Source: Rhodococcus sp. ABRD24
Lineage (GTDB): Bacteria; Actinomycetota; Actinomycetes; Mycobacteriales; Mycobacteriaceae
NCBI RefSeq assembly: GCF_004328705.1
Contig: NZ_CP035319.1
Span: forward strand, 2,046,001-2,110,000
Reading direction: 5' to 3'
DNA: 64,000 nucleotides
The notes beneath the pieces were generated by a model. That model was given only the letters and a program-made list of their open reading frames with translations. It was not told the origin of the DNA and did no database searches. Made by a program: the position numbers and the translations under genes. Below are positions 25,306 through 33,714 of the stretch, one piece after another. Numbering within the stretch: the stretch's first letter is position 1; the number at the start of each line of letters is the position of its first letter.

Positions 25306-26670
25306 ATGCCTCTCACCGCCCTCGCCGACTCACTCGGCTCGAGCCGGCTCGTCACCGACCCGGACGTCATGGACGCCCACACTCGGGACGAGGCGCACCT
25401 GGCGATCCCCGGACGCCCCCTCGCAGTGCTGCTCGCGGACTCCACCGACGATGTCGCGGCGGCCATGAAATGGGCCACCACCCATCGCGTTCCGGTGGTT
25501 CCCCGTGGCGCAGGCAGCGGCCTGGCGGGTGGCGCCACCGCAATCGACGGCTGCCTCGTGGTGTCGACCGTCGCGATGCGCACGATCGTCGAACTCGATC
25601 CGGCCGATCAAATTGCCGTGGTCCAGGCCGGCGTGGTGAACGCCGACCTCGACCGCACGGCCGCCGAGCACGGCCTGATGTACGCCCCCGATCCCAGCAG
25701 TTATCAGATCTCGACGATCGGCGGGAACATCGCAACCAACGCCGGCGGACTGCGGTGCGTCAAATACGGCGTCACAAGGGATTCGGTGCTGGGGTTGGAG
25801 GTAGTCCTGGCCGACGGCAGGATTCTGCGCACCGGTCGCCGCACCGTCAAGGGCGTGGCGGGCTACGACCTCACCGGGCTCCTGGTCGGTTCCGAGGGCA
25901 CCCTCGGAATCGTCACGGGCGCCACCGTCCGGTTGCGTCCACGCCCACCCAGGGAACCGGTCACCGTCGTCGGCAGCTTCGGCTCGCTGCGCGCGGCCGC
26001 GGACGCCGTCGCGGCGATCGTACGAGCCGGAGTGGGACCGAGCCTGCTCGAGTTGATCGACCGAGCCACACTCGTCGCAATCGACGAGTGGAAGCGAATC
26101 GGCCTCGAGCCCGGGACGGAGGCGATGCTGATCGCGCAGGCCGACGGTCCGGACGCCGACGAGGCCGCCGCGGCCATCGAACGACACTTCGCCGACGCGG
26201 GCGCGGACTTCGTCGCGGTCTCCCAGGACCCCGCCGAGTCGGCACAGCTGCTCGAGATCCGCAGGCTCGCGTATCCGGCCGCCGAACGGCTCGGACAGTG
26301 TCTGGTCGAGGATGTGGGCGTGCCACGGTCGCGGCTGCCGGAGATGGTCGAGTCCGTCGAGGAGATCTCGCGGCGTCATGGCGTGACGGTCATGACCGTC
26401 GCGCATGCCGGCGACGGAAACGTGCATCCGACGTTCGTCTTCGACCGGCTCGCCGACGGATCCGTCCCGGACGCCGTCTGGGCGGCCGCCGACGAGGTGT
26501 TCCGGCGCGCCCTCGAACTGGGTGGCACGCTGACAGGCGAGCACGGCGTCGGCGTGCTGAAACGGCGCTGGATGGAGCTGGAGGTAGGCGAGACCGGTAT
26601 GGACATCCATCGCGCGGTGAAAGCCGCCTTCGACCCGCTCGGCATCATGAACCCCGGAAAGGGATTCTGA
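25306..26670 (+). CDS. FAD-linked 2-hydroxyacid dehydrogenase (GlcD/D-lactate dehydrogenase type)
   Basis: A 454-residue flavoprotein of the VAO family. The FAD-binding loop is PRGAGSGLAGGAT, followed by SYQISTIGGNIATNAGG, VKGVAGYDLTGLLVGSEGTLG and a C-terminal HAGDGNVHP with GTLTGEHGVGVLKRRW. These are GlcD-type active-site blocks with metal-binding His residues. Such enzymes oxidise D-2-hydroxyacids to 2-oxoacids and pass electrons to the respiratory chain or a partner. Next to the coupled hutH-aminotransferase pair, imidazole-lactate is a reasonable substrate guess. Lactate or glycolate remain alternatives. Confidence 0.88.
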   Translation: MPLTALADSLGSSRLVTDPDVMDAHTRDEAHLAIPGRPLAVLLADSTDDVAAAMKWATTHRVPVVPRGAGSGLAGGATAIDGCLVVSTVAMRTIVELDPADQIAVVQAGVVNADLDRTAAEHGLMYAPDPSSYQISTIGGNIATNAGGLRCVKYGVTRDSVLGLEVVLADGRILRTGRRTVKGVAGYDLTGLLVGSEGTLGIVTGATVRLRPRPPREPVTVVGSFGSLRAAADAVAAIVRAGVGPSLLELIDRATLVAIDEWKRIGLEPGTEAMLIAQADGPDADEAAAAIERHFADAGADFVAVSQDPAESAQLLEIRRLAYPAAERLGQCLVEDVGVPRSRLPEMVESVEEISRRHGVTVMTVAHAGDGNVHPTFVFDRLADGSVPDAVWAAADEVFRRALELGGTLTGEHGVGVLKRRWMELEVGETGMDIHRAVKAAFDPLGIMNPGKGF

Positions 26671-26700
26671 GGGGTCCACCAGGCGAAACAAACCTTGATA

Positions 26701-26730
26701 TTGACAGACCTGTATATACAGGCCTATACA
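26701..26730 (+). promoter_or_regulatory. Promoter with overlapping HutC-like operator, permease-hutIG operon
   Basis: A -35 TTGACA (26701-26706) and a -10 TATACA (26725-26730) are 18 bases apart. The inverted repeat TGTATA (26711-26716), TACAGGCC, TATACA (26725-26730) overlaps the spacer and the -10. It has the same half-sites and spacing as the site at 16383-16402. CCTGTATATACAGG (26709-26722) is a further palindrome in the same place. Repression by occlusion is the simple reading. Confidence 0.75.
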
Positions 26731-26837
26731 TTTCCTCTGGCGAGACGTGATCCAGAGCACAAGCATTGAAGAAGGTGGGCATCACCCCCGGAACCAGACC
26801 TCACCGAACGGTGGGGTCGCCGCAGAAAGAGCAGGCT

Positions 26838-28274
26838 ATGACACACGACGGCACTCCCGAGGTGCTCCTCACCCCAGAACGACGGACAATCGACGTCGTT
26901 CCCGATGACGAACGCCACGGCACTCCCCGTAGCCAGTTCACCCTGTGGTTCGGCGCGAACATGCAGATCACCGCGATCGTCGACGGTGCCCTCGCCGTGA
27001 TCTTCGGTGCCGATGCACTGTGGGCCATCATCGGCCTCCTGATCGGCAACATCTTCGGCGGCGCGGTCATGGCCCTGCACTCCGCGCAGGGGCCGCGGAT
27101 GGGTCTTCCGCAGATGATCTCCAGCCGGGCGCAGTTCGGCGTCCGTGGCGCCGTTGTGCCCCTGGTTCTGGTCATCCTGATGTACCTCGGCTTCGCCGCG
27201 ACCGGCACAGTGCTGGCCGGCCAGGCAGTGAACAAGATCCTGGGCATCGACAGTCCCGCAGTCGGCATCATCATCTTCGGCCTGCTCACCGCGTTCGTCG
27301 CCGTCACCGGGTACAAGTTGATCCACGTAGTCGGCCGCATCGCGACCGTCGTCGGAATCGTCGGCTTCACCTACCTCGCGATCCGCCTCTTCAGCGAATA
27401 CGACGTCATCTCCTACGTCGGTGTGACCGGCTTCGACATGGTGACGTTCCTGCTCGCGATCTCCCTCAGCGCCGGATGGCAGCTCACCTTCGGCCCGTAC
27501 GTCGCCGACTACTCCCGCTACCTGCCCCGGGAGACCAGCGAGCGCACCACCTTCTGGTCGACCTTCCTCGGCAGTGTGATCGGCTCGCAGTGGTCGATGA
27601 CGTTCGGCGCCCTGGTCGCCGCCGTCGCAGGCAAGGCGTTCCTCAGCAATCAGGTCGGCTTCATGGGCGACCTCGCCGGCCCCGCGATCATCGCCATCCT
27701 GATCTACCTGGTGATCGTCGTCGGCAAGCTGACCGTCAACGTCCTCAACGCGTACGGCGGGTTCATGTCCATCCTCACGACGGTCACGGCCTTCAACGGA
27801 CAGTCCCGCATCTCCACCACCGCGCGCACGCTCTACATCGTCGGGTTCACGGCGGTCTCCATGGTGATCGCGATCGCCGCCAGTGCCGACTTCCTGGACA
27901 ACTTCAAGAACTTCGTGCTCGTGCTGCTGATGGTCTTCACGCCGTGGAGTGCCATCAACCTGATCGACTACTACCTGATCTCGAAGGAGCGGGTCGACAT
28001 CCCGGCGTTGTACGACGCCAATGGCCGCTACGGCGCCTGGAATGTGACTGCCCTGGCGTGCTACGCCCTCGGCGTCGTGGCGCAGATCCCGTTCCTCGCC
28101 CAGAAGATGTACACCGGCCCGATAACCGACATGCTCGGCGGCGCGGACATCTCCTGGATCGTCGGCATCGTGTTCACCGCAGCGATCTACTACCCGGTCG
28201 CCCGGCGCACGAGCAATCCGCCCGCCGCGATGATCTACCCGCCGCACACCGAGATGGTCGACAGTCGAACCTAG
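26838..28274 (+). CDS. NCS1-family (CodB-like) permease, probable histidine-pathway importer
   Basis: A 478-residue membrane transporter of the nucleobase-cation symport-1 family with about 12 hydrophobic helices. Typical NCS1 parts are FTLWFGANMQITAIVDGAL in the first helix, GPRMGLPQMISSRAQFGVRG, FGPYVADYSRYLP and FTPWSAINLIDYYLI. A hydrophilic N-terminal tail of about 35 residues precedes helix 1. It is the first gene of the operon with hutI and hutG and lies behind a HutC-like operator. Uptake of histidine, urocanate or a related imidazole is therefore likely. Confidence 0.9.
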   Translation: MTHDGTPEVLLTPERRTIDVVPDDERHGTPRSQFTLWFGANMQITAIVDGALAVIFGADALWAIIGLLIGNIFGGAVMALHSAQGPRMGLPQMISSRAQFGVRGAVVPLVLVILMYLGFAATGTVLAGQAVNKILGIDSPAVGIIIFGLLTAFVAVTGYKLIHVVGRIATVVGIVGFTYLAIRLFSEYDVISYVGVTGFDMVTFLLAISLSAGWQLTFGPYVADYSRYLPRETSERTTFWSTFLGSVIGSQWSMTFGALVAAVAGKAFLSNQVGFMGDLAGPAIIAILIYLVIVVGKLTVNVLNAYGGFMSILTTVTAFNGQSRISTTARTLYIVGFTAVSMVIAIAASADFLDNFKNFVLVLLMVFTPWSAINLIDYYLISKERVDIPALYDANGRYGAWNVTALACYALGVVAQIPFLAQKMYTGPITDMLGGADISWIVGIVFTAAIYYPVARRTSNPPAAMIYPPHTEMVDSRT

Positions 28275-28325
28275 TCCGCATCCGCCATCGTCCAGCTACA
28301 ACGACGTCGCCAAGAGGAGACACAC

Positions 28326-29531
28326 GTGACCACGACCGGTCCCCGGACCACCGCACTGACGAACATCGGAACCCTCGTCACCAACGACCCCACATCGGGT
28401 GAGGGGACGCTGGGTATCCGGCACGATGCGGCGGTCGTCTTCGAGGACGGTGTGGTCGCGTGGGTCGGCGACTCCGCGGACGCCCCGGCGGCCGACGCGG
28501 GTCACGATCTCGGAGGGCGGGCAGTGCTGCCCGGCTTCGTGGAGAGCCACTCGCATCTGGTGTTCGCCGGCGAGCGCGCCGAGGAGTTCGCCGCGCGGAT
28601 GTCGGGTGAGAAGTACGCCGCCGGCGGGATCCGTACGACGATCGAGGCGACGCGGGCGGCGACCGACGAGCAGCTCGCCGCGAATGTGCAGCGGCTGCTC
28701 GACGAATCGCTCCGCTCGGGCAGCACCACCGTCGAGTGCAAGACCGGCTACGGCCAGAGCACCCCGGACGAGCTGCGCAGCGCGCAGATTGCGGGACGAT
28801 TCACCGACGAGGTCACGCTGCTCGCCGCTCACGTCCCCCCGCCGGAGTACGCGGGGCGGGCGGACGACTACGTGGCGATGGTGCTCGACGAGATGATCCC
28901 CGCCTGCGCCCCGCACGCGAAGTGGATCGACGTGTTCTGCGAGCGCGGCGCGTTCAACCGCGAGCAGGCCCACGCCGTGCTGAGCGCGGGTGTCGCGGCC
29001 GGCCTGATCCCCCGCGTGCACGGCAACCAGCTCGGCGAGGGCCCCGGCGTGCAGCTGGCGGTCGAGCTGGGCGCGGCCTCGGTGGATCACGTCACCTACG
29101 TCAACCGCGCTGACATCGACGCACTCGCGGGAAGTTCGACGGTGGCGACACTGCTGCCCGGCGCGGACTTCTCCACCCGCAACAAGTACCCGGATGCCCG
29201 CGCCCTGCTGGACGCCGGCGTCACCGTCGCGCTGGGCGCAGACTGCAACCCCGGCACGTGTTACACCACGAGCCTGCCGTTCTGCATTGCGATCGCCGTC
29301 CGCGACATGCACATGACTCCGGCGGAAGCGGTGTGGGCAGCGACGGCCGGTGGTGCCAAGGCCCTCCAGCGCGCGGACGTCGGCAGCCTCCGCATCGGTG
29401 CCCGCGCGGATGCGATCGCACTCGACGCGCCCTCGTACCTACACCTCGCATATCGGCCCGGTGTTCCGCTCGTCCGTGAGGTTTTCAAGAACGGCATCCT
29501 GGCGGGCGGATCTGTCGGAGGTATCGCATGA
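28326..29531 (+). CDS. hutI: Imidazolonepropionase
   Basis: An amidohydrolase of 401 residues that opens imidazolone propionate to N-formimino-L-glutamate. The metal site [10 protein letters not shown] follows VLPGFVES. Other blocks are [61 protein letters not shown] and [18 protein letters not shown]. The GTG at 28326 follows AGAGGAGA. Its end overlaps the hutG ATG (ATGA), so the last two pathway enzymes are coupled. The length is normal for the family. Confidence 0.96.
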   Translation: MTTTGPRTTALTNIGTLVTNDPTSGEGTLGIRHDAAVVFEDGVVAWVGDSADAPAADAGHDLGGRAVLPGFVESHSHLVFAGERAEEFAARMSGEKYAAGGIRTTIEATRAATDEQLAANVQRLLDESLRSGSTTVECKTGYGQSTPDELRSAQIAGRFTDEVTLLAAHVPPPEYAGRADDYVAMVLDEMIPACAPHAKWIDVFCERGAFNREQAHAVLSAGVAAGLIPRVHGNQLGEGPGVQLAVELGAASVDHVTYVNRADIDALAGSSTVATLLPGADFSTRNKYPDARALLDAGVTVALGADCNPGTCYTTSLPFCIAIAVRDMHMTPAEAVWAATAGGAKALQRADVGSLRIGARADAIALDAPSYLHLAYRPGVPLVREVFKNGILAGGSVGGIA

Positions 29532-30493
29532 GCCACGACATCGTCGTCGACATCGCCCCCGCGTCGTGGTCCGGCCGCACGGACGGCGGCACTCCGGAGC
29601 ACCTGCGCTGGCACCAGGCCATCGCGCCCTACTCCCCCGAGCCGGGCGCCGGCAGCGTGCTGATCGGCTTCGCGAGCGACGAGGGCGTCCGTCGCAACAA
29701 GGGCCGTCGTGGCGCGGCCGCCGGGCCTGACGCCTTGCGCGCGGCGTTGTCCTCGATGGCGCTCGCAGAACCGCTGTCACTCGCGGATGCCGGCACGGTG
29801 GCCGTGACGGATGCAGACCTCGAAGCCGGCCAGGCTGCCCTCGGTCGCGCCGTGACGGCCGCCATGGACGCCGGACGGCTGCCCGTCGTCCTCGGCGGCG
29901 GCCACGAGGTCGCCTTCGGGACGTATCTCGGAGTGGCTCCCTCGGAGCTGCGAAAGCGCCACCCGCGGCTCGGCATCCTCAATCTGGATGCCCACTTCGA
30001 CCTCCGCAGCGATCCAATTCCGAGTTCGGGCACTCCATTTCGGCAGATCGCCGAGGCTGAACAGGCCGCCGGTACCAGCCACCGATACGACGTGATCGGC
30101 ATCAGCCAGCCGAGCAATACCGCGGCACTGTTCGATACCGCCCACCGGCTCGGGGTGCGGTATCTATTGGATGACCAGTGCGGGATCGCGGACCGCGCAG
30201 CCGTCGACGAGTTCGTCGTCGACTTCCTCGACGACGTCGACATCGTCTACCTGACAATCGATCTGGATGTGCTGCCTGCGGCCGTTGCTCCCGGGGTCAG
30301 TGCTCCCGCGGCCTACGGAGTGCCACTGGAGACGATCCAGCGCGTCTGCGATCGCCTGAGTGCGAGCGGCAAGCTGGCGGTGGTCGACGTCGCGGAGCTC
30401 AATCCGGCTCTCGATATCGACAACCGCACCGCCCGTACCGCGGCGCGGCTCATCCACCGCATCGTCACCGCACACGTTCCGCCGACGCGCTGA
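29528..30493 (+). CDS. hutG: Formimidoylglutamase (arginase family)
   Basis: A 321-residue ureohydrolase that splits N-formimino-L-glutamate into glutamate and formamide. Manganese motifs are [19 protein letters not shown] and [20 protein letters not shown]. The N-terminal [21 protein letters not shown] is typical of HutG rather than arginase or agmatinase. This means the pathway runs by the formamide-releasing route without HutF. It ends at a 12-base-pair hairpin facing the convergent acyl-CoA dehydrogenase gene. The glutamate product feeds the gdh gene of the same locus. Confidence 0.95.
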   Translation: MSHDIVVDIAPASWSGRTDGGTPEHLRWHQAIAPYSPEPGAGSVLIGFASDEGVRRNKGRRGAAAGPDALRAALSSMALAEPLSLADAGTVAVTDADLEAGQAALGRAVTAAMDAGRLPVVLGGGHEVAFGTYLGVAPSELRKRHPRLGILNLDAHFDLRSDPIPSSGTPFRQIAEAEQAAGTSHRYDVIGISQPSNTAALFDTAHRLGVRYLLDDQCGIADRAAVDEFVVDFLDDVDIVYLTIDLDVLPAAVAPGVSAPAAYGVPLETIQRVCDRLSASGKLAVVDVAELNPALDIDNRTARTAARLIHRIVTAHVPPTR

Positions 30494-30507
30494 TCGGAGA
30501 CCGTCCT

Positions 30508-30541
30508 CCTCGGTCCGCGCGGCACCCTACGCGGACCGAGG
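30508..30541. terminator. Bidirectional hairpin terminator
   Basis: CCTCGGTCCGCG (30508-30519) and CGCGGACCGAGG (30530-30541) form a perfect 12-base stem with a 10-base loop, placed between the convergent hutG and acyl-CoA dehydrogenase genes. It can serve both directions. Confidence 0.85.
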
Positions 30542-30547
30542 GCGGAA

Positions 30548-31792
30548 TCACTTGCCCAGCAGACCCTTCGCGATGTGCGTCACCTGGATTTCGTTGCTGC
30601 CCGCGTAAATCATGAGGGACTTGGCGTCACGCGCGAGCTGCTCCACCTTGTACTCGGCCATGTAACCGTTGCCACCGAACAGCTGGACGGCCTCCATCGC
30701 AACCTCGGTGGCCGCGCGCGAGGAGTACAGCTTCATCGCCGACGCCTCGGCGAGCGTCACCTTGTCACCGGCCGCGGTGCGCTCGATCGCGTTGAAGACC
30801 ATGTTCTGCACGTTGAGGCGCGCGACCTCCATCTCGGCCAGCTTGAGCTGGATGAGCTGGAACTGCGCGATCTCCTTGCCCCACAGCTTGCGGCTCTTGG
30901 CGTATTCGATGGACAGCCGCTGGCATTCGTTGATGATGCCCAGGGCGAGCGATGCGATACCGATGCGCTCGGCCGCGAACGACTCCTTGGCGCTCTCCTT
31001 ACCGTCACCCTTGGCCGGATTCTCGGTCTCACCGAGCAGTCTGTCCTTGGTGATCCGGACGTTGTCGAAGAACAGTTCGCCCGTGGGCGAGGAGTTCATA
31101 CCCATCTTCTTGAACGGCGCGCTCTGGGTGAAGCCCTCCATCCCCTTGTCGAGGACGAAGCCGAGGACCTTGCGGTCGCGGCGGTCGATCGACGCGTCGC
31201 CCTCGTCGAGCTTGGCGTAGACGATCGTGACGTCGGCGTACGGGCCGTTGGTGATGAATGTCTTCTGTCCGTTGAGGATGTAGTCCTCACCGTCGCGGCG
31301 AACGTACGACTTCATACCGCCGAAGGCGTCGGAGCCGGAGTCGGGCTCGGTGATGGCCCACGCGCCCACCTTCTCCATCGTGACGAGACCGGGCAGCCAG
31401 CGCTTCTTCTGCGCCAGGGTGCCACGGCTGCGGAGGGTGCCGGCGGCGAGGCCGATACTCACACCCATCGATGCGACGAGGCCCAGGCTCACGCCCGCGA
31501 TCTCGCTGTTGAGGATCACTCCCATGCTGCCGGCACCGCTGAAGCCGCTCGACTTCTCGCCGGACTCGGGCAGCGTCTCGCCGCGCTCCTTGGCTTCCTC
31601 CTTCGCAAAAGACTTCTCGAGCGCCTCGGTCGCCATCTCGTCCATACCGAAGGTGGAGTACATCTTGCGGATGATCTCGAACGGAGGGAGTTCACCGCTC
31701 TCGAGCTTGTCGACGTGCGGCTTGACCTCCTTGTCGATGAAGCCACGCAGCGCGTCACGGAACATCAGGTCTGTGTCGGACCACTCGTACAT
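30548..31792 (-). CDS. Acyl-CoA dehydrogenase (FadE family)
   Basis: A 414-residue acyl-CoA dehydrogenase with GAWAITEPDSGSDAFGGM, ILNGQKTFITNGPYAD and FKKMGMNSSPTGELFFDNV. In the C-terminal motif the usual catalytic Glu is replaced: it reads MIYAGSNEIQ. As in isovaleryl- and long-chain enzymes, the base is then probably the Glu in AAERIGIASLALG on the earlier helix. An unusual insertion rich in Glu and Lys (about residues 55-85) precedes the FAD domain. The divergent gene is a MarR/OhrR-type regulator. The shared gap holds two palindromes, one resembling a KstR site. Confidence 0.92.
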   Translation of the reverse strand: MYEWSDTDLMFRDALRGFIDKEVKPHVDKLESGELPPFEIIRKMYSTFGMDEMATEALEKSFAKEEAKERGETLPESGEKSSGFSGAGSMGVILNSEIAGVSLGLVASMGVSIGLAAGTLRSRGTLAQKKRWLPGLVTMEKVGAWAITEPDSGSDAFGGMKSYVRRDGEDYILNGQKTFITNGPYADVTIVYAKLDEGDASIDRRDRKVLGFVLDKGMEGFTQSAPFKKMGMNSSPTGELFFDNVRITKDRLLGETENPAKGDGKESAKESFAAERIGIASLALGIINECQRLSIEYAKSRKLWGKEIAQFQLIQLKLAEMEVARLNVQNMVFNAIERTAAGDKVTLAEASAMKLYSSRAATEVAMEAVQLFGGNGYMAEYKVEQLARDAKSLMIYAGSNEIQVTHIAKGLLGK

Positions 31793-31869
31793 GTCATGAA
31801 CTCCAGTCAGTGCGTACAGCCGGACAGCGGCAGGTCGGAGCCGCCGGTGGCGGCCGTCACACCCGAATA

Positions 31870-31883
31870 TAGAACAGGTTCTC
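31870..31883. promoter_or_regulatory. KstR-like palindrome upstream of the acyl-CoA dehydrogenase gene
   Basis: TAGAACAGGTTCTC matches the published KstR/TetR pattern TnnAACnnGTTnnA, as I recall it, at every fixed base except the last. Its core AGAACAGGTTCT has perfect 5-base arms. It lies about 80 bases upstream of the dehydrogenase start. Control by a lipid-responsive TetR protein is inferred. Confidence 0.45.
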
Positions 31884-31919
31884 GTTCAGTGAGCCGACGC
31901 TCCCGAGCGAGCATTTAGT

Positions 31920-31944
31920 TAGTGCACGACTTAATCGTGTACTA
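31920..31944. promoter_or_regulatory. Inverted repeat, candidate operator of the MarR/OhrR-like gene
   Basis: TAGTGCACGA (31920-31929) and TCGTGTACTA (31935-31944) are inverted with one mismatch and a five-base AT-rich centre. The repeat ends eight bases before the GTG start. This suits autorepression; the transcript would have little or no leader. Confidence 0.65.
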
Positions 31945-31952
31945 TCAATTTC

Positions 31953-32438
31953 GTGACCACAACGAGCATCGAGCAGAACCTCGACTGGGGCGGAGCCGAC
32001 CCGCTCGCCCTGGACCGACAGGTGTGCTTCGCCCTCGCGGTCGCCAACCGCGCGGTGCTGGCCGTGTATCGCCCCCTCCTCGAACCGATGGGCCTGACGC
32101 ATCCGCAGTACCTCGTGATGCTCGCACTGTGGGGTGACGCCCCGCTGTCGGTCAAGGAGATCGGCCAGGCGCTACAACTCGACTCACCCACCCTCTCCCC
32201 ACTCCTCAAACGGCTCGAGTCGAGCGGCCTCATCACCCGCACACGCAGCAGCACCGACGAGCGCCAGTTGATCGTCGAACTGACCGACGCCGGCAAGGCT
32301 CTGCGGGCCCAGGCCGAGCTGATCCCCGGCGCCGTGGTGCATCGCCTCGGCGTCAGCCTGGCCGAGCTCGAAGAACTGCACTCCGTCCTCACCCGCGTCA
32401 ACACCGCCGCCCTGCGCGCAGGCGCACTGCACGAGTGA
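31953..32438 (+). CDS. MarR-family regulator, OhrR-like
   Basis: A 161-residue MarR protein close to the OhrR redox sensors. The N-terminal LDRQVCFALAVANRAVLAVY and YRPLLEPMGLTHPQYLVMLA match the OhrR pattern, including the reactive cysteine (Cys25) that senses organic peroxides. The recognition helix is LDSPTLSPLLKRLESSGLI and the wing DERQLIVELTD. No ohr gene is adjacent; the neighbours are a divergent acyl-CoA dehydrogenase and a DUF5313 gene. It may instead link lipid peroxides or acyl compounds to the dehydrogenase. Start GTG at 31953. Confidence 0.88.
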   Translation: MTTTSIEQNLDWGGADPLALDRQVCFALAVANRAVLAVYRPLLEPMGLTHPQYLVMLALWGDAPLSVKEIGQALQLDSPTLSPLLKRLESSGLITRTRSSTDERQLIVELTDAGKALRAQAELIPGAVVHRLGVSLAELEELHSVLTRVNTAALRAGALHE

Positions 32439-32467
32439 ACCGCCCCCTCCAGACAGGTACCCAGGAC

Positions 32468-32869
32468 ATGTCCAGCAACAACACCCGGAAGATGAAACGC
32501 CCCAACCCCTTCCAGTGGATCGCATACTCCTGCGGCCGCAAGCTGCCCGACTCGATGCAGGAGTGGGTCCGCAACGACCTCGTCGGCGACTACGCGGTGC
32601 CGCGCCACATGATCCGGAGCATGGTGCCGTTCATCCCGGTGTTCGCCGCATTCTTCCTCTTCCCCGGACCGCTGTGGCTGCGCGGGTCGATGGTGCTCCT
32701 CGGCGTCCTGCTGGCGTTGTTCTTCTCGGCTGCGTACATGGAGCAGAACCGTCGCCGCCGCCTCGAGAAGAACGGTTTGCCCGCAGACCTGGAGAACCCC
32801 AAGAAGACCGCTCGGTACAACGCCGAGAAGGCCGCGTACGAGAAGGCGCACCCGCACAGCATCCAGTAG
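32468..32869 (+). CDS. DUF5313 family membrane protein
   Basis: A 133-residue protein with a polar N-terminus (RPNPFQWIAYSCGRKLPDSM), a central hydrophobic region of two helices (about residues 52-92: FIPVFAAFFLFPGPLWL and GSMVLLGVLLALFFSAAY) and a charged C-terminus rich in Arg, Lys and Glu. This layout is typical of the actinobacterial DUF5313 family, function unknown. The ATG at 32468 is used. A GTG at 32435 overlapping the regulator stop is possible and would add eleven residues. It is probably co-transcribed with the regulator. Confidence 0.8.
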   Translation: MSSNNTRKMKRPNPFQWIAYSCGRKLPDSMQEWVRNDLVGDYAVPRHMIRSMVPFIPVFAAFFLFPGPLWLRGSMVLLGVLLALFFSAAYMEQNRRRRLEKNGLPADLENPKKTARYNAEKAAYEKAHPHSIQ

Positions 32870-32876
32870 GACTAGG

Positions 32877-33310
32877 TCAAGTCGGAAAGGTGTGGTGACA
32901 CAGCGGGCAGTGCCGATCCAATGGGCAAGTACGCGTTGGAGTTCGCGGACGATGCCGTAGAGGGTCAGGCCTGCCCGGCGGCTTTTCGGTCGGTCAGCCG
33001 CAGGGCGGTCAGGAACAGGTGGGCGGCAGTGACGAGAGTGGCGTGGTGGTGCCAACCGAGCCAGGAGCGGCCTTCGAAGTGGTCGAGGCCGAGTGCGACT
33101 TTGAGTTCCCGGTAGTCGTGCTCGATGCGCCAGCGGAGTTTCGCGAGGCGGACGAGTTCGCCGACCGGCGTGTCGGCAGGCAGGGTGACGAGCCACTAGT
33201 CGGCGGGTTCTGTTGCACCGACGAGCCATTCGGCCAGTAACCACACCTGCTCGACCGATCCGTCGACGCGCGGGGCACTCGGTGGCCGGTGGGCCGGGAC
33301 CGAAGGTCCA
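32877..33310 (-). pseudogene. IS701-family transposase remnant
   Basis: Only the C-terminal part of a transposase survives. One frame reads VEQVWLLAEWLVGATEPAD, then an in-frame TAG (33198-33196), then WLVTLPADTPVGELVRLAKL, WRIEHDYRELKVALGLDHF and EGRSWLGWHHHATLVTAAHL. YREL(K) is the DDE-family glutamate box. After a TGA at 32967 the match resumes in other frames as LTLYGIVRELQRVLAHW and finally CPLCHHTFPT before a stop at 32879. So at least one stop and two frameshifts disable it. No intact terminal repeats were found. Confidence 0.82.
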
Positions 33311-33315
33311 CGACG

Positions 33316-33714
33316 GCGCCAGGGTCAACGAACTCGCCGGCCTGCTCGACCCATCAGGATGACCGGACTGGACAATCGAAACCCGCCTGACCGGTGAGAC
33401 ACGATGACGCACGACAGGAAGGGCGCCTCATTCCACACGCCCGGAACTTCAAAACCATCACCGGGACAACCAATCCGAACCTGATGCGGCCGATACCGGG
33501 ACTCCCGAAAGACCGCTACCGAATTGCCCGTTTTCGTCACATAAGACCGTTCAGTCGGTACGATTCTGTGTAGCGCCTACCTGCGCTCGCCTGGGCGCCT
33601 CCCGATCGGGGACGGCGTCCAAACTTCGTTCGATCTATCGAATCGTCGCTCGTGGCAGGACGAGTCATATCTGCCAGTGCACGAGACGAACTTTTCAATT
33701 CTGGAGATGAAACA
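33316..33714. other. Gap without a supported gene, islet edge
   Basis: About 400 bases between the transposase remnant and the protease gene. Short open stretches on the plus strand near 33325-33370 (VNELAGLLDPSG) may be debris of a further insertion element, but this is weak. The last 170 bases are less GC-rich than the surroundings and should hold the protease promoter. A GGAG ribosome site stands at about 33702. Confidence 0.5.

Noticed and set aside
33325..33420. Possible IS1380-like transposase fragment on the plus strand
   Set aside because: Only a dozen residues look right and stops interrupt; not enough to call a second element.
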